The notes beneath the pieces were generated by a model. That model was not told the DNA's origin. It saw only the letters and a list, made by a program, of their open reading frames with translations, and ran no database searches. A stretch of DNA of 60,548 nucleotides from Natrinema soli (GTDB lineage Archaea; Halobacteriota; Halobacteria; Halobacteriales; Natrialbaceae), in the NCBI RefSeq assembly GCF_028618695.1, contig NZ_JAQIVI010000318.1, positions 1 through 60,548 on the forward strand. The letters are read 5' to 3'. Of this stretch, positions 33,192 to 41,761 are shown in pieces. A program made the position numbers and the translations under genes. Each line of letters begins with the position of its first letter. Position 1 is the stretch's first letter.

Positions 33192-35276
33192 CTATTCGTC
33201 GGCGTCTCGGAGGTCGTGGTAGACGTTCACGCTGGCGTCGCCCAGCAGCGAGAAGTCGTCGATATCCCCGTCGAACCAGTAGGCGTCGAGTTCGCCGTCG
33301 GCGACGGTCCCGTCCACGGACGTTCCCTCGAGGGCGTCGGTGGGATCGATGGTCGCGTCGCGGTAGGTCGACTTGATCACGTCGCCGTCGACGGCGAACG
33401 AGTACTCGGAGCGGCCGTCCGCCTCGGTTCCGTCGATGACGATCGCGTTCGGGGGTCGGAGCGTCCCGCTGTCGTAGTCGGCGGGATCGATCCGCTGATC
33501 GCCCACGTACACGTGAGTCTCTCCCGCTTCGAACGAGAAGTCGACGAGGTCGCCGGCGAATCGGAAGCGGTGGACGCCTCGGTCGATGGTTCCCGAAACG
33601 GTGCTGCTCGAGAGGAGTTCGGCTTCCGACGCCGACGCGTCGCCGAGCACGGTATCGATCGCCGCGTCGACGGTCGCCTCGTAGCTCGTCTCGGTACCGT
33701 TGCCGACGATCGTGAGGAGATTGGGGAGTTCGTCGCCGTACTCCGCCGGATCCACGGGCTCGCCGTCGATCAGCACGCGAGCCGCTCCGTCGACGGTCAG
33801 TTGCTCGAGGTCGCCGGAGAAGCGGAAGGCGTCTCGCCAGCCGGCGACCGAGCCGGTGACGTGGCCGGCTTCAATGCCGTCCTCGTCACTGATCGACGCG
33901 CCCCCGATCGTCGCTTTCTCGACAGCTCCGCCGACCTCGAACTCGTACTCGCTGGTTCCGGTCGTCCCGAGGCCGTCGACGAGGATGACGTTCTCGAGCG
34001 GTTCGTCTCCCGCGTCGGCTTCGTCTGCGGGCGTGTCCGGATAGTCGTCCGGATCGATTCGCTCGCCCGAGACCCACAGCTCGGACGGGCTCGGATCGGC
34101 GGAGATGGCGACGATCTCGCCGTCGAAGAAGTAGCCGTCGACCGTTTCGGGTTCCGCGACGGCCTCGACGACGGCGTACTCGTCGGTGGCAATTTCGACC
34201 GTGTCGTTGTACGTCGCCTGGCCCCAGTCGGACTGGACGATGTCGCCGTCGACGTACACGCGATACTCGGCCTCTCGATCGACGTTTCTGTAGGTGAACA
34301 GTTCGTCGTACTGGTCCCGCTCGCCGGGTTCGACCAGATTCGGATCGTCGTCGTACGACGGCGAGTCGTCCCTGTCCCCCGGGACCCCACCGATCGCGAT
34401 CTCGTGGTTGTCGTAAACCAGCGCGCCGCCCGAGAGGTTCGACCCGACGACGTAGCCCAGCGGACCGACGCCCTCGATCTGGTTGCTGTCGCTCGTGGTA
34501 AAGCGCATCCCGGTGCGCTCGAAGGCGAGCTCCCCGTTGACCCAGTAGCGCATGACGCCGTCCCGGTTAGCCCGCCCGTTGGAAACGGTGTTACACCGGA
34601 CGTAGCCCTCGACCTCGTTCCACTGGTCCATCCAGATGGGGGCGCTCGTCATTTGGAACTCCCCCGAGCCGCTCCGGTCCATGTGGTAGCTGTAACTGAA
34701 GAAGTTGTAGCCGTCCGGTGCCGGCGAGTCGTTGCGGTTGGCGAACCCGATCGCGTTCGACCAGCCGTTCGTGCCGTCGGTTGCGTCGCCGCCGGACGAT
34801 CCGGTCCCGTTCGTGAGTGGCAGCCAGAAGATGCGGACGGTGTCGTTCGCCTCGAGTTGGATCCCGTCAGGGTAAATATCGAATCGCGTATACACCTCGC
34901 TGGGCATGTCGTATCCGTTTTCTTCGAACCGATACTCGAGGTTCGCCGTCTTCTGGGCGCTCGAGAACTCCGTTCGCAACGCCCGCTCGGTGCCGTTGGT
35001 CGGCGAGGAAACGAACTCCGGCCGGATGCCGCTCCGGTTGTCGTTGACGTCGTACACGTCCGACGGAGTACTGTACTGCCCGTAATCGAGGTCGATCAGT
35101 TCCATCCCCTCGGAAACATCGTCTGGCGCAGCGCTCGAGACGCCCGCGGACGTGCCGAGCGCCGCCGCTGCTCCGCCGGCGAGTTTCAGATAGGAGCGCC
35201 GATTGATCGTCTCAGTTTCGGGATCGTCTGCAACACCAGATGACGAGTCATCCGGGTCCGGAAGTTCGCGTGCCAT
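33192..35276 (-). CDS. Tat-exported PL14-like protein with four C-terminal beta repeats (paralogue 2)
   Basis: A 694-residue protein. The leader RRSYLKLAGGAAAALGTSAGVSSA is at about 26-49. Residues about 50-320 match the PL14-like domain of the neighbouring gene (WNEVEGYVRCNTVSNG, MRYWVNGELAFERTGMRF, VYDNHEIAI). The rest consists of four related modules of about 70-85 residues, each with a pattern like Y-x-V-x-V-D-G-x-(V/I), an inner F-x-G-(D/E)-(I/L) strand and an ending V-x-G-(E/D)-x-(I/V)-D-P-x-(D/E)-Y. The last is incomplete. Such modules probably bind glycan or space the catalytic domain from the surface. The frame is open to 35339, but the leader fixes 35276. Confidence 0.78.
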   Translation of the reverse strand: MARELPDPDDSSSGVADDPETETINRRSYLKLAGGAAAALGTSAGVSSAAPDDVSEGMELIDLDYGQYSTPSDVYDVNDNRSGIRPEFVSSPTNGTERALRTEFSSAQKTANLEYRFEENGYDMPSEVYTRFDIYPDGIQLEANDTVRIFWLPLTNGTGSSGGDATDGTNGWSNAIGFANRNDSPAPDGYNFFSYSYHMDRSGSGEFQMTSAPIWMDQWNEVEGYVRCNTVSNGRANRDGVMRYWVNGELAFERTGMRFTTSDSNQIEGVGPLGYVVGSNLSGGALVYDNHEIAIGGVPGDRDDSPSYDDDPNLVEPGERDQYDELFTYRNVDREAEYRVYVDGDIVQSDWGQATYNDTVEIATDEYAVVEAVAEPETVDGYFFDGEIVAISADPSPSELWVSGERIDPDDYPDTPADEADAGDEPLENVILVDGLGTTGTSEYEFEVGGAVEKATIGGASISDEDGIEAGHVTGSVAGWRDAFRFSGDLEQLTVDGAARVLIDGEPVDPAEYGDELPNLLTIVGNGTETSYEATVDAAIDTVLGDASASEAELLSSSTVSGTIDRGVHRFRFAGDLVDFSFEAGETHVYVGDQRIDPADYDSGTLRPPNAIVIDGTEADGRSEYSFAVDGDVIKSTYRDATIDPTDALEGTSVDGTVADGELDAYWFDGDIDDFSLLGDASVNVYHDLRDADE

Positions 35277-35712
35277 ATACGGTGGGTAATAAGATCTTAC
35301 CAGGGTAAACTTTCCGTTTATATTTAACCACATTTTCAATATATTCTTTTTATAATTGTATTCTATGGATTCGAAATGGCGAGATAAGAATGGTATTTTT
35401 AATTTCTGTATTTCGTGTAGGTAGCAGCTGCTTACCGAATCAAACCCGCGCTGCTCACCCGGTTGCTATCGCGCCCCACAGAGACGGACAGTCGATCGGC
35501 GGTGATGAACGACGTCGGCCGCGACCGTCCCAGTAATCGCTTGTCTCGAGTCGCCGATTCCCGTGCTGATCGCTGAACCAACCTGTTTCGGCCCGTGTTC
35601 CGCTACTACGTCCGCGTATGGCTGACATTACAAAGCGGATATAACTCCAAGTACGGCGGGAGTCTCGCTTGCGGCGAACGGACCATCCGTCGCAACGATA
35701 TGCTGACCAACA
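35277..35712. other. Divergent AT-rich intergenic region
   Basis: About 435 bp between paralogue 2 (minus) and the first FemAB-like gene (plus). Positions 35330-35415 are strongly AT-rich and likely hold the minus-strand promoter. GGATATAACTCC near 35637-35648 lies 65-75 bp before the plus-strand start and may be its TATA box with a leader. No gene seen. Confidence 0.5.
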
Positions 35713-36783
35713 ATGAGTATTACAGTTTCGACAGCTGATCCGTCAGAACAGGACACGTGGGATCAATACGTCGAACGATCCCCCCAAGGAACGGTCTTTC
35801 ACCGGTACGGTGCGCTCGAATGTATGCGGAATCACTCCGGTGGGACGCTGTATCCGCTAATCGGGTATAAGGGGCAGGAACCGGTCGGGATCTTCCCCGT
35901 CTTCGAACTGAACAGCGGCCCGGTCACGCTGGCGTTCTCCCCGCCGTACGAACTCGGCATTCCCACGCTCGGTCCCGCGTTGTTGAACATGGCAAAACTG
36001 AAGCAGCGAAAGCGGGAGAAACGCCACGCCCGCTTCGTCGAGAGCTGTCTCGAGTGGATCGACGACGAGATCGACCCTCACTACACGTACGTCGAGACCG
36101 ACTGGAACTACGACGACAGTCGCCCGTTCGTCTGGAACGACTTCGACGTCTCGCCCGCGTACACGTACGTCCTTCCGCTCGATGATCGACCCAGCGAGGA
36201 GGAACTCATCGGTCGGTTCAGTTCGAGTCCCCGCCGGCGCATTCGGGATCACTTGGACGAGGAGTACACCGTCGACGTCGGCGGTCCCGACGCCGTCGAG
36301 TGGATCGTCGACCGGGTGACCGAACGGTACGAAGAGCAGGATCGGACGCCCCATTTCACCGTCGACTTCGCGCTCGAGCTCTCCGAACGCCTTCCGGACG
36401 GTGCGGTTCGGCCGTACCTCCTTTCGATCGACGGCGAGCCCGTGACAGGTTGTCTCATCCTCGAGGACGACGGGACCGCACACCGCTGGCAGGGCGGCGC
36501 GATCCCCGACACTGACTTCCCCGCGAACGAGGTGCTCGAGTGGCACATGATGCGCGATGCGATCGATCGCGGGATCGAAACCTACGAACTCGTCGGAGCG
36601 AACACGCCGCGACTCAACACCTGGAAGGCGAAGTTCAGTCCCGAGATCAGGACCTACTATTCGGCAAAGCGATCGTCGACGAGCATGGATGTCGCCGAGA
36701 GCCTGTACCTCAATCTCCGGGACAAGAGCTCCCTGCTCACCAGACTGTCCCCGGCGACCGAGTCCGCTCCGAAGGGGAAGTGA
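35713..36783 (+). CDS. FemAB-like GNAT-fold transferase (first of a tandem pair)
   Basis: A 356-residue soluble protein. It has the double GNAT fold of FemAB-like enzymes: WDQYVERSPQGTVFHRYGALECM at the start, a first domain ending TYVLPLDDRPSEEELIGRFSSSPRRRIR, and a second domain with YLLSIDGEPVTGCLILEDDGTAHRWQGGAIPDTDFPANEVLEWHMMRDAIDRGIETYELVGAN. In bacteria such proteins are encoded in exopolysaccharide loci, including PEP-CTERM/XrtA type, and transfer acyl or aminoacyl groups. Same strand as and 87 bp ahead of a second FemAB-like gene. Confidence 0.8.
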   Translation: MSITVSTADPSEQDTWDQYVERSPQGTVFHRYGALECMRNHSGGTLYPLIGYKGQEPVGIFPVFELNSGPVTLAFSPPYELGIPTLGPALLNMAKLKQRKREKRHARFVESCLEWIDDEIDPHYTYVETDWNYDDSRPFVWNDFDVSPAYTYVLPLDDRPSEEELIGRFSSSPRRRIRDHLDEEYTVDVGGPDAVEWIVDRVTERYEEQDRTPHFTVDFALELSERLPDGAVRPYLLSIDGEPVTGCLILEDDGTAHRWQGGAIPDTDFPANEVLEWHMMRDAIDRGIETYELVGANTPRLNTWKAKFSPEIRTYYSAKRSSTSMDVAESLYLNLRDKSSLLTRLSPATESAPKGK

Positions 36784-36870
36784 GTCGTCTCCGTCCCATT
36801 GCACACGCGAATACCGGCATCGCCGACGCGAACAAGCCGTCGAACGACGAACGCTCGAGCTACCATACCC

Positions 36871-37932
36871 GTGTCAGAACTCGATCCGACCCTGTACCGG
36901 AGCATCGAATCGATCAACGAAAACCAGTGGAACAACGTCGTAACCCAGTCCGACCGGGGAACCGTCTACCACCGGGCCGGCTGGATTCGGGCGATCGAAG
37001 AGGCCTTCGACTACGGCGGCCACCACGTCGTCGTCGAAAAGGGCGGCAATCCGGTCGCTCTCATGCCGAATTTCGCGGTCGATCTCCCGATTCCCGACTC
37101 GATCAGGGAGCGCCTCCCCGTTGCGGTGCCGCTGAAACGGCTGGTGTCGATTCCCACCGGATTCGGCGGTCCGATCGTCCAGACGGACGAGGCCGAATCG
37201 CTCGACTTGCTGTTCGAGAGCCTCGAGACGACCACCGATCGCACCGTCATCAGCCACGCCATCGAGACGTACGATCTCGAGTACATCCGGTACGGACAGT
37301 ACCTCCAGACGCGGGGGTACGAGCCGACGTTCGAGTCGTGTCTGTTCCTGCTCGACCTGCGGGACGGCTGGGACGCCATCCTCGACGGGATGGACAAGGG
37401 ACGCCGACGCGACATCCGGAAAGGGAACGAACAGGAGTATCGAATCGAGATCGACCCGCTCGGAACCGACCTCGAGACGACCTACGACTGGTACGTGAAA
37501 AACCTCGAGCGAGTCGACGGCTCGCCACTCCCGAAGGCGTTCTTCGAGGCGCTGGTCGACCATCTCGAGGATCGAATTCGCGTATTCAGGGCTATCGTCG
37601 AAGGTCGTGAGATCGGCCGGTACGTCTACCTCCTCGACGAGGAAGGCGGCGTCTTGCACCACTGGTTGTCGGCGATCCCGGACGCGGACGACTACGAGTA
37701 CTATCCCTCGGAACTCCTCCACGAACGCGCGATCAACTGGGGGATCGAACGGGGGTACGATCGGTACAACTTCGGAAAGACCGGCTCGCACTTCTCGAAC
37801 TCCGTGTTCCGCTTCAAACACAAGTACGGTGGGTCGGCCGTTCCAGTCTTCAACGTCGAAAAGGGCTATTCGCGGCTCGCGTGGCCGGCGTACCGGTTCG
37901 GGCGAGACAAGTACGTCGAAAAGTCGCTCTGA
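36871..37932 (+). CDS. FemAB-like GNAT-fold transferase (second of a tandem pair)
   Basis: A 353-residue protein with the same architecture as its neighbour: NQWNNVVTQSDRGTVYHRAGWIRAIEEAF, then GWDAILDGMDKGRRRDIRKG, and GRYVYLLDEEGGVLHHWLSAIPDADDYEYYPSELLHERAINWGIERGYDRYNFGKTGSHFSNSVFRFKHKYGG. The GTG at 36871 is chosen because translation from it aligns with family N-termini; the upstream in-frame ATG at 36799 would add a basic, unlike segment. It probably modifies the same surface glycan as the first copy. Acceptor and donor unknown. Confidence 0.8.
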   Translation: MSELDPTLYRSIESINENQWNNVVTQSDRGTVYHRAGWIRAIEEAFDYGGHHVVVEKGGNPVALMPNFAVDLPIPDSIRERLPVAVPLKRLVSIPTGFGGPIVQTDEAESLDLLFESLETTTDRTVISHAIETYDLEYIRYGQYLQTRGYEPTFESCLFLLDLRDGWDAILDGMDKGRRRDIRKGNEQEYRIEIDPLGTDLETTYDWYVKNLERVDGSPLPKAFFEALVDHLEDRIRVFRAIVEGREIGRYVYLLDEEGGVLHHWLSAIPDADDYEYYPSELLHERAINWGIERGYDRYNFGKTGSHFSNSVFRFKHKYGGSAVPVFNVEKGYSRLAWPAYRFGRDKYVEKSL

Positions 37933-37974
37933 CACGGTCTGCTGTACCGATGTACCAGCGCAACTGCGAACCGT

Positions 37975-38037
37975 CCCGCGGTTGCGCGGGAAATGACTTA
38001 CAGCGGTCCGTCTGAATCGGTCCGCGCGTCGCGCGGA
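37975..38037. terminator. Two perfect GC hairpins between convergent genes
   Basis: CCCGCG-GTTG-CGCGGG at 37975-37990 and TCCGCGC-GTC-GCGCGGA at 38021-38037. They lie between the stop of the second FemAB-like gene and the stop of PL14-like paralogue 3. Probable RNA 3'-end or stability structures for both transcripts; no long T run accompanies them. Confidence 0.5.
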
Positions 38038-38045
38038 AGCCTCGC

Positions 38046-39290
38046 TCACTCGTCGGGGGCGGACGGGAACTCGGCCGGATCGACCCGGTCGCCGGAGAGC
38101 CACAGTTCCTCGAGTTCGGGATCGGCGTCGACGGCGACGAGTTCGCCGTCGAAGAGGTAGCCGTCGGCGGTAGCCGGATCGGCGTCCGCGTCGACCGTCA
38201 CGTAGCCGTTTCGGGTGTTGTCGGCCAGCGAAATTTCGACCGCATCGTTGGGGCTCGCCTCCCGACCACGGACGTCGCTCCACCGGCTGTGAACGACGTA
38301 GCCGTCGATATACAGCCGATACGTCGTTTCGGCGTCGGTCACGACGGTAATTCGACCCTCGTACTCGTCCGTAGTGGTCGGGTCCGCGACGAACGGACCG
38401 CGGTCGCGCGTCGATCTATTCGCCGCGTCGGCACCCCGGAGTTCGTGATCGTCATAATAGATGGCGAGATCGGTCGGTGCGGTCTCGGTTCCGCCGTAGC
38501 GGACCAGCGGGCCGGCGTACTCGATCGCCTGCGCCTCGGTCGTCGTCCAGCGGAAGTCGGTCCGCTCGTAGACGAGATCGCCGTTCACCCAGCAGCGAGC
38601 CTCGCCGTCCGGTTCCGCCTCACCGTCGGAGACCGTGTTCATCCGGACGGACGTCTCGAGTCGGAACCACTTTCCGGCGGGAATCGGTGCGTCGATGACT
38701 TCGAACTCGCCGCTTGCGCCCCGCTGGTCCATGTGGTACGTGTACGCGCCGAGATTGTACAGGTCGTCGCCATCGGTCCCTCTGTCGGTCACGGCGAGCA
38801 TCGTCGACCAACCGTCATCGCCCGACGGCTTGCCGCGTCCGCCGGAACCGTGCGCGCCCGCCTCCGTGTTCAGTCCCGCCGACCAGAACCGACAGATGTC
38901 CCCGTCAGCCATCGTCCAGTCGTCGCTCAGCCGGATCATCGAACGCTGGGAGACCTCGCGGGGTTGTTCGTACCCCCTGTCGGGAAACCAGAACATCGCG
39001 TTGCTCCCGTCGCTCGCAGCCGACGGAATCGTACACCGCAACGCCGTCTCCCCCGTATACGTCTCGTCGTCGACGAACGAGAACCGACTCGGATAGCCCG
39101 TCCAGACGCGATAGATCTCGGTCGGATCGGCGTACGCTCCGTAGTCGATTTCGATCGATTCGAACGTCTCCCCGCTCGCGTCGATATCACCGTCGCCCAC
39201 GTTCCGTGAGATGACCGCCATCCCGCCCGCCGTAATACCCGCTGCGGTGGCCCCCCCGAGACACTTCAACAACGACCGTCGCGTTACCAT
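38046..39290 (-). CDS. Tat-exported PL14-like protein with one C-terminal beta repeat (paralogue 3)
   Basis: A 414-residue protein. The leader RRSLLKCLGGATAAGITAGGMA starts at residue 4 and contains a Cys, though a lipobox is not clear. The lyase-like domain is more diverged: FWFPDRGYEQPREVSQRSMIRL, GRGKPSGDDGWSTMLAV, YHMDQRGASGEF, WFRLETSVRMNTVSDG, RCWVNGDLVYERTDFRW and IYYDDHELRG. The C-terminal module (YRLYIDGYVVHSRW to GYLFDGELVAVDADPELEELWLSGDRVDPAEF) matches the first repeat of paralogue 2. Domain order is therefore shared. Convergent with the FemAB pair. Confidence 0.75.
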   Translation of the reverse strand: MVTRRSLLKCLGGATAAGITAGGMAVISRNVGDGDIDASGETFESIEIDYGAYADPTEIYRVWTGYPSRFSFVDDETYTGETALRCTIPSAASDGSNAMFWFPDRGYEQPREVSQRSMIRLSDDWTMADGDICRFWSAGLNTEAGAHGSGGRGKPSGDDGWSTMLAVTDRGTDGDDLYNLGAYTYHMDQRGASGEFEVIDAPIPAGKWFRLETSVRMNTVSDGEAEPDGEARCWVNGDLVYERTDFRWTTTEAQAIEYAGPLVRYGGTETAPTDLAIYYDDHELRGADAANRSTRDRGPFVADPTTTDEYEGRITVVTDAETTYRLYIDGYVVHSRWSDVRGREASPNDAVEISLADNTRNGYVTVDADADPATADGYLFDGELVAVDADPELEELWLSGDRVDPAEFPSAPDE

Positions 39291-39859
39291 TCGTTTCTCT
39301 CCCCATCACAGACGTCCGTAGTTACGATCAGGAATCGGACGGCAATTCCGGACTATGCGCACACCGCTTTGAGATATGCCCGACCTACCGCCGACGATGG
39401 ACCACGCCCCCAGACCCGGCTCGTATCGTCCGAGCAACGAATGGTCGACCGTGATATCGTCAGGTTCGCCGTTCCGACCGTCGCTGATCGGTGCGACTCC
39501 GATATCGGGAGGCTCCAGCGCGTGTCGCTGTGTCCCCGAACGCGGCCCCTACCCGCCGTTCGCTTCAGCACGACTCTCAGTATTCGCTCCATTCTTTTTA
39601 TTTGGTGTATTAGATATTGCATATGTGTCGAATTTCAATCATAGATTTTGAAATGTATCTCCGCGTATCCGTGCCGCTATCTGCCAGTATACCTCATCGT
39701 TCTCAGGATTTGTGAACAGTGTGAAACGCTTAACGAAGCCCGTCGTATTAGACGCTGACAGATGAGCTGTCTCACAGCGTGGCGGATTCCGCCGACTGCG
39801 CGTCGGCGCCGGCCGCGAGCCGAACCGCAACGGGAGCCGATACCGATCGGTGATGCACC
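39291..39859. other. Divergent intergenic region
   Basis: About 570 bp between paralogue 3 (minus) and the GT-C-like gene (plus). Open frames at 39369-39651 on the plus strand are overlapping and unconvincing. AT-rich stretch about 39593-39660 (TTCTTTTTATTTGGTGTATT and following) may hold promoters. Nothing else recognised. Confidence 0.5.
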
Positions 39860-41746
39860 GTGAGACGAATCACTCACGAGCTATACGGCATCTCGTCGAT
39901 CGCGCTGCCGGTGCTGGCCGTGATCGGCATCAGCATACCCCTGCTACTCGGATCGGGGAACCTGGCGATCCTGGGGCTTTACTTCGCCGTTCCGATGGTC
40001 GCAGCGCCGATAGTGGTCCGGGCGTTCGGCTCCGACCGGTCGGTCCTCGAGCGAAACGACTGGCGCGTTCCACGGGTCGACTGGCGAGTGTGGTCGATCG
40101 CGTTCCACCTGCTCCTGAGCGGGCTGATCGCGTTACTCGTCATCACCAACGTCCGCCCGCTGGCCTTCTACGCGGGGGTCGCGCTCGCGTACGTGCTCTG
40201 CTTTTTGCTGATAACGACGACGCCGTCCACTCGAGGCAGACACGTGATCGCCCTCTATCATCTGATGGCCATCGCGACGCTCGTCATCTACAGCGTGACG
40301 CTGAACTACGAGTTCTTCGTCGGCCACGGTGACCTGACGACCCACGTCGCGTTGGTGTCGGCGATCGTCGAGACGGGGCGAACGGTGTCGCTGGTTCCCG
40401 AGTACGAGGCGTTCCAGCTGTGGCACGTCTACGCCGCGGTGTCGACCCAGCTGTTCGGTGACTGGGTCGCCCACCACACGACGATGTACGTCCTCTCAGG
40501 TGGCGTGTTCGCCGCGGCTATCGGGCTCATGTACGGAATCGCCCGACGCGTCTATCCGAACGAGACCGTCGGATTGCTCTCGTGTCTCGTCCTGATCGCG
40601 TTCCCGCTGTACCTCTTCTACGGCATGTACTCGATCCCGCGTAGCGTCACGTCGATTCTGTTCCTCGCGCTCGTTCTCACGCTCGTAGACCGTCCGACGA
40701 CCGGAATGCGGGCCCTGACCGTCGTTTTCGTCGGCGCGATCGTCGTCTATCATCCCGTCTCGATCCCGTTCGTCTTCGCGATTCTCGTCGTCCTCTCTCT
40801 CATCGAGCGGACGATCGAAACCCCCGTCCGGATCGTCGACAACTACGTCCTCTCGGTGACGGCGCTGATCACGGCCGTCTACTGGCTCTACGAGGCCGAG
40901 TTCATCGTGGATCGGATCGTGGACACCATCTCCGTGAGTTTCTTCGGATCCACACCGTCCTCGGGAACGCCACAGGGCGTGCTCTCGAGCCCCTGGGCCG
41001 AAGTCGCCAACTACGCGGCCTACGCGTTCGCGCTGTTTTTCGTCCTCGTCGGGTTCCTGTTCTGGCAGCGGCGAATGGCCGCGAGCGACGCGGACCAGAC
41101 GGCCGAATCGGATCGACGGCTCCGGCCGAGTCGAACCGTCCCGCTGGTCACGTCGCTCGGCATACTCACCGTCGCGCTCGTACCGCTGGCCTTCCCCGGT
41201 CCGACGCTGCTGCTCGATGCGCTGGCCGGCGTCAACATCAGTCGGTTCGGCCACTACAGTTTCATGTTCATCGCACTCATCGCCGGCTACGGGCTGTACG
41301 AACTGCTCGACCGCGGCGGGATGACGGTGTTCCTCGCCCTCCTCGTTCTCACGTCCGGGTTCGCGGTCACGGCCGTCTCGAACGACTTCACCGCCTCGGA
41401 CAATCCGGTCGTCGAACGGCCGTTCTACACGTTCTACCTCACCGAAAACGAGCAGGCGTCGTTCGAGACGATCGACGCGGGCTACGAGGGAGAGATCGGA
41501 AGCGACAGGACCAGCTGTCGGTATATGGGTGCGCTCCACTCGTCGTCGTGTTCGGTCGTCGACGCCGGCGAAGACGAGGCGCTGTTCGCCGACTACGACG
41601 GCGTTCTCATCAGGGAAGGCGAACTCGAGGACCGGGGCCGACCGTTGCAGTTCTCCGAGTACGTCGAAGCGGAGTCGATCCCCGAGGACGAACTCGCGAC
41701 ACGAGATCGAGTGTACGATTCGGACGAGGTCGCGTTCTACGGCTGA
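39860..41746 (+). CDS. Multi-pass membrane protein, GT-C-like glycosyltransferase or polymerase candidate
   Basis: A 628-residue protein with about twelve membrane segments and a C-terminal extracytoplasmic domain of about 110 residues (from FTASDNPVVERPFYTFYL). A long loop after the fourth or fifth helix holds FFVGHGDLTTHVALVSAIVETGRT and EYEAFQLWHVY, where Asp, His and Glu fall as in the first external loop of GT-C enzymes. It could transfer lipid-linked sugars or polymerise repeats. I cannot name a family. The GTG at 39860 is the first start giving the leader helix. It is convergent with the flippase gene, 15 bp apart. Confidence 0.65.
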   Translation: MRRITHELYGISSIALPVLAVIGISIPLLLGSGNLAILGLYFAVPMVAAPIVVRAFGSDRSVLERNDWRVPRVDWRVWSIAFHLLLSGLIALLVITNVRPLAFYAGVALAYVLCFLLITTTPSTRGRHVIALYHLMAIATLVIYSVTLNYEFFVGHGDLTTHVALVSAIVETGRTVSLVPEYEAFQLWHVYAAVSTQLFGDWVAHHTTMYVLSGGVFAAAIGLMYGIARRVYPNETVGLLSCLVLIAFPLYLFYGMYSIPRSVTSILFLALVLTLVDRPTTGMRALTVVFVGAIVVYHPVSIPFVFAILVVLSLIERTIETPVRIVDNYVLSVTALITAVYWLYEAEFIVDRIVDTISVSFFGSTPSSGTPQGVLSSPWAEVANYAAYAFALFFVLVGFLFWQRRMAASDADQTAESDRRLRPSRTVPLVTSLGILTVALVPLAFPGPTLLLDALAGVNISRFGHYSFMFIALIAGYGLYELLDRGGMTVFLALLVLTSGFAVTAVSNDFTASDNPVVERPFYTFYLTENEQASFETIDAGYEGEIGSDRTSCRYMGALHSSSCSVVDAGEDEALFADYDGVLIREGELEDRGRPLQFSEYVEAESIPEDELATRDRVYDSDEVAFYG

Positions 41747-41761
41747 TCGGGACGTCGTCGA

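Noticed and set aside
33102..35243. 713-codon open frame on the plus strand
   Set aside because: Antisense shadow of the exported PL14-like gene at 33192-35276, which has a clear Tat leader and repeats.
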